Below are positions 16,604 through 24,672 of a DNA stretch of 64,000 nt, piece after piece. Below the pieces are notes generated by a model, which worked only from the letters and a program-made list of their open reading frames with translations, ran no database searches and had not been told where the DNA came from. The translations under genes and the position numbers were made by a program. Source of the stretch: Mesotoga sp. BH458_6_3_2_1 (lineage in GTDB: Bacteria; Thermotogota; Thermotogae; Petrotogales; Kosmotogaceae). The number at the start of each line of letters is the position of its first letter. Positions within the stretch are counted from its first letter, which is position 1. The stretch is from contig NZ_JFHL01000002.1 in NCBI RefSeq assembly GCF_003664995.1, positions 434,001-498,000 of the forward strand, in the 5' to 3' direction.

Positions 16604-18100
16604 TCATTCTTCCTTCTTGCTTTTCGAAAAGGCTTTCTTTAAAAGGCCAAGAGCAGGACCACCAAGGAAGACCAGAACTATTAGAATGAAAAGAACAAGT
16701 GAGATCGGCCTTGTGAAAAACTGGTCCATGCTTCCTCCTGTTTTAATAAGTCCAACTCTCAGGTTGTCCTCTACCATAGGGCCTAGAATCAAGCCTAGTA
16801 TCATAGGAGCCAACGGGACTGATAGTCTTTCAAACATAAATCCAATGAATCCAAATATCAACATAACGTAGATATCGAAATAACTGTTCCTGATTGCGAA
16901 AGACCCGATCATAGAAAATAACACGACTGCAGTCAAAACTACGCTTGTCTTCATCTTCAGAACGAAGGCGAACGCTTTGATTCCGAGATACCCAATTGGT
17001 ATAAGCAAGATATTTGCCAGGATTGCAATACTGAAGACTCCGTTTACCAAATCGGGCGATTCTATGAATATCAATGGACCGGGTTTAAGACCGTACATGA
17101 GCATCGCTCCGAGGACTATTGCTGTTATGGTATCTCCTGGAACGCCGAAAACTAGAGCGGGAATCCATGTCCCACCAAGGGCTGCATTGTTTGCGCTTGT
17201 AGGCGCAATTACTCCCTTGATATTTCCCTTACCAAAGTCTTCACTGTTTCTAGAAGTCTTCTTCTCAACGCCGTAGGCAACCCACGATGCAATATCTGCT
17301 CCAGCTCCGGGAAGCGCTCCCACAAAAGTGCCGACAAATGCAGACTTAATGAGCGTCCACTTGTTCTGCCAGATTATTCGAAGAGCTTCGAGTGGAGAAA
17401 TCTTCACTTTCTCGGTGATAGGAGGCAGTTGGAGCTTAGAGGCGCCCTGCTGAACGCGTTTCAGCACCTCGGAGATTCCGAATAAGCCTATCATAACCGG
17501 GATAAAGCCGAGACCATCCATTAGCTCAATATTGCTGAATGTATATCTTGGAAAGCCTGTTGTAACATCTATTCCAATAGTGGAAATCGCCAGACCAAGT
17601 ACTGCAGAAGTAAGCCCTTTCACCATATTTCCTTTGCTGAGAACTGCGCTCATGCTGAGGCCGAAAAGGCCGAGCCAGAAGTATTCAAAGTTAGTGAATT
17701 GAAGAGCGAAGTTCGCTAGAGGCGGCGCAACCAAAATCAATAGCAGTATCCCTATCAACCCTCCAATTGCCGAGCAAAAGAGATCCAGGGTGAGTGCCAG
17801 TGATCCTTTACCCTTCTTAGCCAGCTCAAATCCATCGAGAGCGGCAGCTCCAGAAGCGGGAGTTCCCGGGATTCTCAGAAATGTCGCGGGAATGTCACCC
17901 GAAAAAATCGAAGTAAATGAAACTCCGAGGACCATTCCAAGACCGGCGAGAGGGGTCATGTAGTAACTAATCGGTATTATCAAAGCCACGGCCATTGTTG
18001 CAGTAAGTCCAGGTAGACCACCTACGAAAATCCCAAACGTCATTGCCATGAGGACAGGGAAGATAACGTCAGGGCTGAAGACTGCTAATACTGCGTCCAT
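16604..18100 (-). CDS. tctA: Tripartite tricarboxylate transporter large permease TctA
   Basis: A 498-residue membrane protein of the TctA family with about 12 hydrophobic segments. It has the family's glycine/proline-rich regions GGLPGLTATMAVALIIPISY near residue 28 and GALPGAGADIASWVAY in the second half. It is the main membrane channel of the TTT transporter that takes up carboxylates using the ion gradient. It starts four bases after tctB ends, with GGGGGTGA as ribosome site. In this operon the likely substrate is a sugar acid rather than citrate. Confidence 0.93.
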   Translation of the reverse strand: MDAVLAVFSPDVIFPVLMAMTFGIFVGGLPGLTATMAVALIIPISYYMTPLAGLGMVLGVSFTSIFSGDIPATFLRIPGTPASGAAALDGFELAKKGKGSLALTLDLFCSAIGGLIGILLLILVAPPLANFALQFTNFEYFWLGLFGLSMSAVLSKGNMVKGLTSAVLGLAISTIGIDVTTGFPRYTFSNIELMDGLGFIPVMIGLFGISEVLKRVQQGASKLQLPPITEKVKISPLEALRIIWQNKWTLIKSAFVGTFVGALPGAGADIASWVAYGVEKKTSRNSEDFGKGNIKGVIAPTSANNAALGGTWIPALVFGVPGDTITAIVLGAMLMYGLKPGPLIFIESPDLVNGVFSIAILANILLIPIGYLGIKAFAFVLKMKTSVVLTAVVLFSMIGSFAIRNSYFDIYVMLIFGFIGFMFERLSVPLAPMILGLILGPMVEDNLRVGLIKTGGSMDQFFTRPISLVLFILIVLVFLGGPALGLLKKAFSKSKKEE

Positions 18101-18104
18101 CTAC

Positions 18105-18602
18105 TCACCCCCTGACAATGTTCATGATTATTCCTTCGGGAAGAGGTATCCTAAACAATGTCCCAAATATCAGGAAAATCATAACTGCTAGAATAGTTGA
18201 ATATATGATTGAACGAAGCACTTTCACATTCAGAACGATCATCAAAATCGATGATACAATTATTGTCCCAAGAATGAAGCCCAAAAACTCGATAATTGGC
18301 ACAAAGAAAACAATCGCTGCAATTACGGCAACAATATTCTTAATTCCCTCAAAAGTGAATTTTTCCTCAAAAGCAATTGCTGAATCCTTTGGCAGCTTCT
18401 TCATCTTTATCATAACAGCGCTCTTAATGATAAAATACAGGCCAAAGATTATTAAAATCACAGCGAGAGTAAAAGGAAAAAACTTCGGACCGGGAAGAGT
18501 CTCTCCTCTTATCTTGTATGCTGGAAAGGACCAGCCGAAGTAAAATATCAGTGTTGCAAGCAAAATAAGAAACACCCCGAATAGAATATTCTTGACATTC
18601 AT
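18105..18602 (-). CDS. tctB: Tripartite tricarboxylate transporter small permease TctB
   Basis: A 165-residue protein with four predicted membrane helices and the TctB order: one helix at the N-terminus, a loop with LPGPKFFPFTLAVILIIFG, then two close helices near the end. I chose ATG 18602, which follows GGGGTGAT. The frame runs back to 18662, but that extension would be the translation of the GC-rich hairpin. TctB is the accessory membrane subunit. The sequence of this subunit varies widely between species. Confidence 0.87.
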   Translation of the reverse strand: MNVKNILFGVFLILLATLIFYFGWSFPAYKIRGETLPGPKFFPFTLAVILIIFGLYFIIKSAVMIKMKKLPKDSAIAFEEKFTFEGIKNIVAVIAAIVFFVPIIEFLGFILGTIIVSSILMIVLNVKVLRSIIYSTILAVMIFLIFGTLFRIPLPEGIIMNIVRG

Positions 18603-18631
18603 TAAATCACCCCAATTACTCAAATAGAAGA

Positions 18632-18650
18632 GGCGGCCCGCCGGGCCGCC
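18632..18650 (-). terminator. GC-rich hairpin between tctC and tctB
   Basis: GGCGGCCC and GGGCCGCC (18632-18650) form an 8-bp all-GC stem with a 3-base loop in the 63 bases between tctC and tctB. On the minus strand it is followed by TCTTCTATTT. It likely acts as an attenuator or 3'-end protector, giving more binding protein than permease. Confidence 0.65.
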
Positions 18651-18665
18651 TGCTGTTGGCAAAAC

Positions 18666-19622
18666 TTATTCGATGAATCCTCCGAGTTCGAGGACTTCTT
18701 TCCATGCGCTGTCCTGCTGCTCCGCGAATTGGTAGAACTCCTCGCCGTTTCGTATCTTTATCCCAAAACCGTTTGTTGCCATGAACTCTGCAAATGCATC
18801 TGAATTTGCGATCTTCAAGACTTCGGTTTCCAGTATTGCCTTCACTTCATCGGGAGTACCTACAGGAACTGAAATCCCTCTCCAGGTTCCTGCAGACCAG
18901 TTTATTCCCTGTTCCTTGAGAGTTTGAACATCGGGGAACTTACCCAGCCTTTCATCCGACATTACTGCTAGAGCCTTCAACTGACCACTTTCAAGTTGAG
19001 AAGCCGCTTCTGCTATCGAACATGTAATTACGTCAACGTGTCCACCGAGCAGTTCAATTATTGACGCTGCTGCCCCAGTTGTAGGAACCCACGTGACAGA
19101 ATCAATGGGAACGCCCGCTTCGTTAAACATACCGATTCTGGCTAGGTCCCATATAGAAGCGGCACTTGAGCCGGAGAAGAAGAACTCATTCGGATTGGCC
19201 TTAATATCGGCGAGAAGTTCGTGGATATCGTTCCAAGGAGCGTCTGCCGCAACGATAACACCTGCCGCGTCTTCATTGAACTGCGCAATGTAATCGAAGT
19301 CTTTGTAAGTTATCGTGGTAAGGCCAAGCCAATGCATATTGGCGATTTCGAGAGTCACGAGTGTGATCGTGTATCCGTCTGGTGCTGCATATACTCCGGC
19401 ACTGTGTCCGACTGCTCCGCCGCCACCGGTTCTGTTAACAACTGTGAATGGCTGACCAAGAGCCTTACTTAACTCGTCTGCAACGTATCTCGCAACGCGA
19501 TCAGTTCCGCCACCTGCGCCCCAGGGGCAGACTACTGATACAGGCTTTCTTGGATAGTCTACACCGAATAGAACCGATGAGGCCATCAGAGCGATTACTA
19601 GAAAAACTAGAAACTTCTTCAC
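18666..19622 (-). CDS. tctC: Tripartite tricarboxylate transporter substrate-binding protein TctC (Bug family)
   Basis: A 318-residue exported binding protein. The signal peptide KKFLVFLVIALMASSVLFG is followed by YPRKPVSVVCPWGAGGGTDRVAR, the Bug-family ligand loop, and the second conserved loop VNRTGGGGAVGHSAG. It captures a carboxylate outside the membrane and delivers it to TctAB. GTG 19622 lies eight bases after AGGAGG; GTG 19631 is too close. The gene lies 12 bases after the PfkB kinase stop, tying uptake to kinases and aldolase. Confidence 0.92.
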   Translation of the reverse strand: MKKFLVFLVIALMASSVLFGVDYPRKPVSVVCPWGAGGGTDRVARYVADELSKALGQPFTVVNRTGGGGAVGHSAGVYAAPDGYTITLVTLEIANMHWLGLTTITYKDFDYIAQFNEDAAGVIVAADAPWNDIHELLADIKANPNEFFFSGSSAASIWDLARIGMFNEAGVPIDSVTWVPTTGAAASIIELLGGHVDVITCSIAEAASQLESGQLKALAVMSDERLGKFPDVQTLKEQGINWSAGTWRGISVPVGTPDEVKAILETEVLKIANSDAFAEFMATNGFGIKIRNGEEFYQFAEQQDSAWKEVLELGGFIE

Positions 19623-19634
19623 AAAAAACACCTC

Positions 19635-20582
19635 CTATTGAGTAACAGGGTTTCCCCCAAGAAAATCATTAACCTGTTCTTTTGACGGTTGTCCTTCTGT
19701 AGAACCAGTTTTAGTACAAGTCAACGCCGCGGCAGACAGCGCAAACTGAAGAGAATCTTCTACATCTCTGTCTTCCAAATAACAGCACAACAGAGACGCA
19801 GTGAATGTGTCTCCAGCCCCAACAGTGTCGGCAACTTCAACCTTCTTTGCTCTGCCTTTCACGCTCTTCTTTCTAGTAGCTATGACCGCTCCCTTTACTC
19901 CACACCTGAGGGCGACAATTTTTGGGCCGAGTTCTAGAATGGAATTGGCTGCATCCTCTGGATTGCCCTTTATCCTCAGTACCTCTTGCTCGTCATCGTT
20001 TAGAGAAACGATATCGGCATACTCTGAAATAACACTCATATATACAGATTTGGCAAGATAGCTCGACCAGAGTTTGCTGCGAAAATTTAAATCAAACGAG
20101 ATTACTACACCATTCTCTCTTGCTCTATTCATGAGAACAAAACTGGCTTCGAGACATTGTCTGCTAATCGCCTGAGAAACTCCGCTAAGGTGTAGAATTC
20201 TTACTCCTTCAAAATCAACCTCTCTTGCGTCATTCACACTGTAAGTACTAGCAGCAGCGTCCTTCCTTCTGTAAATGAACTCATGTTTTTCTCCCGTGAA
20301 GCTCGCGAAGTACATTCCTGTTAGCCTATCACTGTCAATAATAACATTGGTTGTGTCTACTCCATTGGATTTCCAGAGATTAAGAAACCCCTCTCCGAAG
20401 GCGTCGTCTCCAACCTTTGTTATGTATCCCGATGTATGATCGAGTTTTGAGATGCCAAGCGCGACATTTGAAGTGTCTCCTCCCCAGGTCATCTCGAACT
20501 CACCGGCCTTTGAAAGACTCCGTCTATCTTTGCTGTAGAACGCTGCAAGAGGTTCACCAAAACACAGGACTTCTGGTTTCAC
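19635..20582 (-). CDS. PfkB-family sugar kinase (2-keto-3-deoxy sugar acid kinase-like)
   Basis: A 315-residue ribokinase-family enzyme. The N-terminal sugar-binding segment is WGGDTSNVALGISKLD, and the C-terminal ATP/catalytic motif is DTVGAGDTFTASL with the base Asp in GAGD. It resembles 2-dehydro-3-deoxygluconate kinases. The GTG start follows GAGGTGAT and lies four bases after the stop of a second PfkB kinase. Two kinases in one operon suggest two substrates or two steps, such as a keto-deoxy acid and a second sugar product. Which is which cannot be read from the sequence. Confidence 0.82.
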   Translation of the reverse strand: MKPEVLCFGEPLAAFYSKDRRSLSKAGEFEMTWGGDTSNVALGISKLDHTSGYITKVGDDAFGEGFLNLWKSNGVDTTNVIIDSDRLTGMYFASFTGEKHEFIYRRKDAAASTYSVNDAREVDFEGVRILHLSGVSQAISRQCLEASFVLMNRARENGVVISFDLNFRSKLWSSYLAKSVYMSVISEYADIVSLNDDEQEVLRIKGNPEDAANSILELGPKIVALRCGVKGAVIATRKKSVKGRAKKVEVADTVGAGDTFTASLLCCYLEDRDVEDSLQFALSAAALTCTKTGSTEGQPSKEQVNDFLGGNPVTQ

Positions 20583-20586
20583 ACAA

Positions 20587-21558
20587 TCACCTCAGTAGCC
20601 TCTTCTCGCCTGCACCGTATACATTCAGGAAAGTCTCAATTGCTTGCCAGTCGGGCAAGGGTTCAATATCGCCCTTCAAGCTGACCGTTATTGCCCCGGC
20701 GACATTTGCATATCTTAGCGAATCTTCAATGCTTTTCCCTTGAAGGTAACTTGCAAGGAAGGCTCCATCGCAGGCGTCGCCGGCTCCCAGTTCATCGATG
20801 ACAGGAACCTTGTATGAAGGCATTGAATAGCTTTTACCGCCTACCAAAGCTTCAACTCCATCTGATCCGTTCTTAAAGACAATTATATCGGCAGACTGAG
20901 CTTTCTTTACGATCTCTTCTCTCGCCCTTTCCATATCATCGCCGAACAACATTGTCAAATCACCGGCACCGGTGAAGAGAATATCTGCTTCTCGAATAAA
21001 TGGATCCAATGTATTCATTGCATTCTCGCGCGTCTTGAGAAGATTAATTCTTATGTTGGTATCAAAAGCGACCTGAGCCCCATGTTTCTTTGCAAGCTCA
21101 ATACTTTTCAAAGCCGCGTCATTACAGCTTTCACTAAGAGCTGGAGTAATTCCACTTACTAGAAAGAGATCTACGCCTTCAAAGAGTTCATCTCTCAAGT
21201 TATCCGGGCCAAAATTTGCAGCAGCCGAGCCTTTTCTATAGTAAAAGACCATAGTTTTGTCTGGTACAGGATAGCTTCTCTGGACGAAGTACACGGCAGT
21301 TGGGTTGGTTTTATCTTCAACGATACCGTCCGTGTCTACTCCTTCTAGTCGGAGCGAGTCGATTACCACCTTTCCAAACTCATCCGCTCCAACGGCACTT
21401 AGAAATGAACATTCTATTCCCAATCGCTGCATCTGAATAATCGTGTTCGCTTCTGAACCTGCCACATGTCTCTCAAAAAGACTTTGAAAACGAAGAGCCC
21501 CCTTTTCCGTTGGGTTCATCTGGACCATTATTTCTCCAAGCCCGAGAGCTCTCTTCAT
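20587..21558 (-). CDS. PfkB-family sugar kinase, second of the operon
   Basis: A 323-residue ribokinase-family enzyme. It has the N-terminal GGxxxN-type loop in altered form (AGSEANTIIQMQRLG), the RxYP-like donor strand, and the catalytic DELGAGDACDGAF. KDG kinases and some fructokinases share this motif. ATG 21558 follows GGGGGTGA. It lies 11 bases after the aldolase gene and 4 bases before the next kinase. Its identity to that neighbour is low by eye, so it is not a recent duplicate. Confidence 0.82.
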   Translation of the reverse strand: MKRALGLGEIMVQMNPTEKGALRFQSLFERHVAGSEANTIIQMQRLGIECSFLSAVGADEFGKVVIDSLRLEGVDTDGIVEDKTNPTAVYFVQRSYPVPDKTMVFYYRKGSAAANFGPDNLRDELFEGVDLFLVSGITPALSESCNDAALKSIELAKKHGAQVAFDTNIRINLLKTRENAMNTLDPFIREADILFTGAGDLTMLFGDDMERAREEIVKKAQSADIIVFKNGSDGVEALVGGKSYSMPSYKVPVIDELGAGDACDGAFLASYLQGKSIEDSLRYANVAGAITVSLKGDIEPLPDWQAIETFLNVYGAGEKRLLR

Positions 21559-21569
21559 CAATTCACCCC

Positions 21570-22448
21570 CTAGAGTGCCTTCATTTCTTTCAGAGCGTCT
21601 TCAATCTTCTGATAAACTGAATCAGATACGAGAGAATAAGGATGCCTTGGATAACCGGAATCAATACCTCTCATTTTCAACATTGCATGAATCGCAGGAA
21701 TGCTTTGAGCATAATGCTGAATGTCTCTAAGTTTATTTACTCTCAGCTGAAGCTCCAGTGCCTTTTCATAATTACCTTCAACGCTTTTTTCATATAGTTC
21801 GACTACCGGTTCGGGAAGTGCGTTCGCTAGTCCACAGATAGCCGCATCGGCACCCAGTGGTATCGAGGGAATAATGAAGGCTTCTGTACCGCTTATATAA
21901 CAGAAGTTGTCCATGTCCATGTTGAATTTTACTCCGTAGAAATAGAGAAGATCAAACGTGCTATCCTTTATCCCGTAAAGACCCACGTCTCTCAGTTTCT
22001 TAAGAGTCTCGATGTCTATCGTTACTCCGGTTGTTTTTGGATTGTTGTAAATGAATACAGGAAGAGCAGTTGTCTCTATGAGTTTTTTGAAGAATCTGAC
22101 GATATCGGCTTGAGAGTAGGGGAAGTAGAAGGGTACCACTGTTGCAACAGCTTTGGCGCCAGCTTGTTCGGCATGTTTGGCAAGTTCGAATATATCATTT
22201 GGATTGCTTGATCCAATGTGAGCGATTACTGGTACACGGTCTGCTGCCCCCTTAATTGCAAGTTCAGTTACCTTCTTTCGTTCATCCACAGTCATGAGCG
22301 GTCCTCCACCGTAAGTACCGCAGACAAAGAGACCGTGAACCCTTCTGGAAAGGAAGTCTATGAGATTGAGATACCGTTTCTCATCGATATTTCCCTCTGA
22401 GTCAAATGTTGTTAGTACCGGTGGAATAATTCCTTTAAAAGCTCCCAT
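21570..22448 (-). CDS. DHDPS/NAL-family aldolase (likely keto-deoxy sugar acid aldolase)
   Basis: A 292-residue TIM-barrel lyase of the DapA family. It has the Schiff-base lysine K161 in GIKDST and the acid/base tyrosine Y134 in YNNPKTTG. The phosphate/carboxylate loop reads CGTYGGGPLM in place of the GTTGE of true DapA. That change points to 2-keto-3-deoxygluconate-type or related aldolases rather than lysine synthesis. Neighbouring kinases, RpiR regulator and Tct transporter support a catabolic role, splitting a keto-deoxy sugar acid into pyruvate and an aldehyde. Confidence 0.85.
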   Translation of the reverse strand: MGAFKGIIPPVLTTFDSEGNIDEKRYLNLIDFLSRRVHGLFVCGTYGGGPLMTVDERKKVTELAIKGAADRVPVIAHIGSSNPNDIFELAKHAEQAGAKAVATVVPFYFPYSQADIVRFFKKLIETTALPVFIYNNPKTTGVTIDIETLKKLRDVGLYGIKDSTFDLLYFYGVKFNMDMDNFCYISGTEAFIIPSIPLGADAAICGLANALPEPVVELYEKSVEGNYEKALELQLRVNKLRDIQHYAQSIPAIHAMLKMRGIDSGYPRHPYSLVSDSVYQKIEDALKEMKAL

Positions 22449-22463
22449 GTTGCACCTCCGAGT

Positions 22464-23312
22464 TTAGAATTTCAGATATGATAATGATCTTCTCGATAAT
22501 GAAAGAGTATCGAGTGACTCTTCCCCCTCCCTTACCGCAAGACAAGCGAAGAGTGAGTCAACAACCACCATCTGGACACATCTCGAAACGATTGCGTCGG
22601 TACGCAAGTTCATTTCTTCAGGGACGGCAGCTACAATGCAGAGATCTGCAATTCTAGCAAGCGTTGCATCGGCAAATCCTGTAAGCGCTATGATTTTCAC
22701 CGTATTCTTCACTTTTTGAAGAGGCAAAACCACGTCTTTGCTCTCCCCCGACTGGGAGATTGCGAATACGCAGTCATCCTTACCAAGTTTTGAAAGCGTA
22801 ACTGCATTTGTATGTGAATCCGGACAATAAATAGCATCTTTTCCGAGAAGATTCAGCTTGAAAGATAAATTGTTAGCTATGGAGCCTGAAACACCGTATC
22901 CAATGCATATTATTCTTCTACTATTCTCAATCAAATCGACTGCTTCGGTTATTCCCTTTCCAATTGGCCCCTCTGAGTTCTTTTTCAAAGCCATAATGCA
23001 CCCATTGAAAATCTTTCCGACAACATCTGATGGCTTGTCTTCTATCGAGATATCCTCATAAGGATGATAAAAAGACGATCCGGCGATTTCAGATGCTAGA
23101 GTAACCTTGAATTCATGAAAGCTTTCATATCCCAGCTGCCTGTAGAACCTTACGATTGTCGATTCACTTCCCACTTTCGACCTGTTCATAAGCTGAGTTA
23201 TTGAAAGATTAACGGTTTCGGAGGGGTTTTGAAGAACCGCATCTGCAATTCTCTTCATTGTTGGTGTGAAGTCGGCGCTTTCTCTGGCTATTCTATCTAG
23301 AAGAGTTCCCAA
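22464..23312 (-). CDS. RpiR-family transcriptional regulator
   Basis: A 282-residue protein. An N-terminal HTH_6 domain (residues 1-75; SITQLMNRSKVGSESTIVRF) is followed by a SIS sugar-phosphate domain (residues 115-240) with AISQSGESKDVVLPL. RpiR proteins bind a sugar phosphate and control the adjacent catabolic genes. TTG 23312 lies eight bases after GAGGG; the frame extends to 23327. It is the first gene of the minus-strand operon, 15 bases before the aldolase gene. A TAGAAA/TTTCTA repeat over its promoter suggests self-regulation. Confidence 0.9.
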   Translation of the reverse strand: MGTLLDRIARESADFTPTMKRIADAVLQNPSETVNLSITQLMNRSKVGSESTIVRFYRQLGYESFHEFKVTLASEIAGSSFYHPYEDISIEDKPSDVVGKIFNGCIMALKKNSEGPIGKGITEAVDLIENSRRIICIGYGVSGSIANNLSFKLNLLGKDAIYCPDSHTNAVTLSKLGKDDCVFAISQSGESKDVVLPLQKVKNTVKIIALTGFADATLARIADLCIVAAVPEEMNLRTDAIVSRCVQMVVVDSLFACLAVREGEESLDTLSLSRRSLSYLKF

Positions 23313-23326
23313 AAAAATCACCCTCA

Positions 23327-23341
23327 TAGAAAAAATTTCTA
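23327..23341. promoter_or_regulatory. Candidate RpiR operator, site 1
   Basis: TAGAAA (23327-23332) and TTTCTA (23336-23341) flank three A residues. The site covers the predicted start of rpiR transcription, as expected for repression. RpiR-type operators in several bacteria are of the GAAA-N-TTTC kind. A matching half of this sequence occurs again at 23470. Confidence 0.5.
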
Positions 23342-23466
23342 CTATAATCTAACATGATTTGTCCTTCTAATCAAATCAGAAGATTAGTCATTAGAGACAA
23401 TAATGCACATTTAAAAAGAATTAGAAGCGAATAATGAGATAAATCTAGATATATCACTGAGGAAAG

Positions 23467-23481
23467 TCATAGAAAAAATTT
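23467..23481. promoter_or_regulatory. Candidate RpiR operator, site 2
   Basis: A second copy of TCATAGAAAAAATTT, 143 bases from the first, on the same strand. Its right arm is a T-run rather than TTTCTA, so the palindrome is imperfect. It lies about 165 bases upstream of the KdgK-like start and could control the plus-strand genes. Confidence 0.4.
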
Positions 23482-23645
23482 TTTTCGCAAGTTGATGGAT
23501 TCACATTACGCTTTACTGGAGGTTTTGATCTGCTGTGCTATTATCTAAATGATTATGAATTGCAAGCGTTGATAATTTCCAAACTTTGCAGTAAGAGTCT
23601 TCATTGATTTCGATTGTCAGTTTATGAAGTGGGAGGATGATTTGG

Positions 23646-24668
23646 ATGTCCAGAGTAGTTACCTTCGGAGAAATAATGATGCGTCTTGCATCTCCTTTGG
23701 GAGAGAGATTTGAGCAGACTAAGAATTTCGAAGTTGTTTACGGGGGAGCGGAAGCCAATGTAGCCGTTGCGATTGCGAAGTACGGGGGGAAAAGCAGATT
23801 CGTGTCAAAGGTGTCGGCAGATCAATTCGGAGATGCGGCCATAGGAAACATAACGGTCCACGGGGTGGATACCAGTTATGTCATGAAAGATACCGGCAGG
23901 CTAGGTAAGTATTTCTACGAATATGGTTATTCTCAGAGGCCATCAAAAGTTATTTACGATCGTGATAACTCGGTCTTCGCTAATTCAAAGCCCGGGGATT
24001 TCGACTGGGAAGAGATTTTCTCAAACGCCACCTGGTTTCACTTCACAGGCATCACTCCTGCACTAAGCGATGGGTTGATCGAAACATGCGAAGTAGCTCT
24101 GACGGAGGCCAAGAAGAGAGGGATAACTGTCTCTTGCGATCTCAATTACAGGTCGAGATTGTGGAGCAAAGAAAAGGCGAGAGATGTAATGACTTCCCTT
24201 ATGAAGAATATAGATGTGCTCTTTGCAAATGAGGAAGATAGCGAATCTGTCTTTGGAATAAAGGCACAGGGAACTGATGTTAGCGATGGCAGGCTAAGTG
24301 TCGAGGGATACAAAGATGTGGCAACAAAGCTTAGGGACACATTTGATCTGAAGGCAGTCGCAATTTCCCTAAGAGAAAGCATAAATGCCAATTTCAACAG
24401 GTGGTCCGCAGCGCTGCTTACCGGTGGGGAATTCATTGTATCTACGAAATACGACATAAACATAATCGATCGTGTAGGCGGAGGAGATGCATTTGCTGCG
24501 GGATTGATCTTTGGACTTGACAGTTCATGGGAATCGGGGAAGTCGCTTGAGTTCGGTGTCGCTGCATCTTGCCTAAAACACACAATAAAGGGAGACTTCA
24601 ACATTGTATCTAGGGACGAGGTCGAAAAGCTACTTGGTGGAAACGCTTCAGGAAGAGTTGTGAGGTAG
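23646..24668 (+). CDS. kdgK: 2-keto-3-deoxygluconate kinase-like PfkB enzyme
   Basis: A 340-residue PfkB enzyme close to bacterial KdgK: VTFGEIMMRLASPLGERF, YGGAEANVAVAIAKYGG and the catalytic DRVGGGDAFAAGL, where GGGD takes the place of the common GAGD, as in many KDG kinases. It would convert 2-keto-3-deoxygluconate to KDPG. ATG 23646 lies nine bases after GGGAGG; ATG 23637 touches that site. It is the first of two genes facing the rpiR operon and is followed after four bases by a PLP enzyme. Confidence 0.87.
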   Translation: MSRVVTFGEIMMRLASPLGERFEQTKNFEVVYGGAEANVAVAIAKYGGKSRFVSKVSADQFGDAAIGNITVHGVDTSYVMKDTGRLGKYFYEYGYSQRPSKVIYDRDNSVFANSKPGDFDWEEIFSNATWFHFTGITPALSDGLIETCEVALTEAKKRGITVSCDLNYRSRLWSKEKARDVMTSLMKNIDVLFANEEDSESVFGIKAQGTDVSDGRLSVEGYKDVATKLRDTFDLKAVAISLRESINANFNRWSAALLTGGEFIVSTKYDINIIDRVGGGDAFAAGLIFGLDSSWESGKSLEFGVAASCLKHTIKGDFNIVSRDEVEKLLGGNASGRVVR

Positions 24669-24672
24669 GAAT

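Larger units (their letters stand above)
23313..23645 (+). promoter_or_regulatory. Divergent control region of the sugar-acid locus
   Basis: A 333-base region between rpiR (minus) and the KdgK-like gene (plus). A minus-strand TATAGT (23346-23341) would start rpiR transcription near 23335. The sequence TCATAGAAAAAATTT occurs twice, at 23324-23338 and 23467-23481. Inverted CTAATC (23367-23372) and GATTAG (23382-23387) lie in between. These repeats are the best candidates for RpiR binding. Confidence 0.6.
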
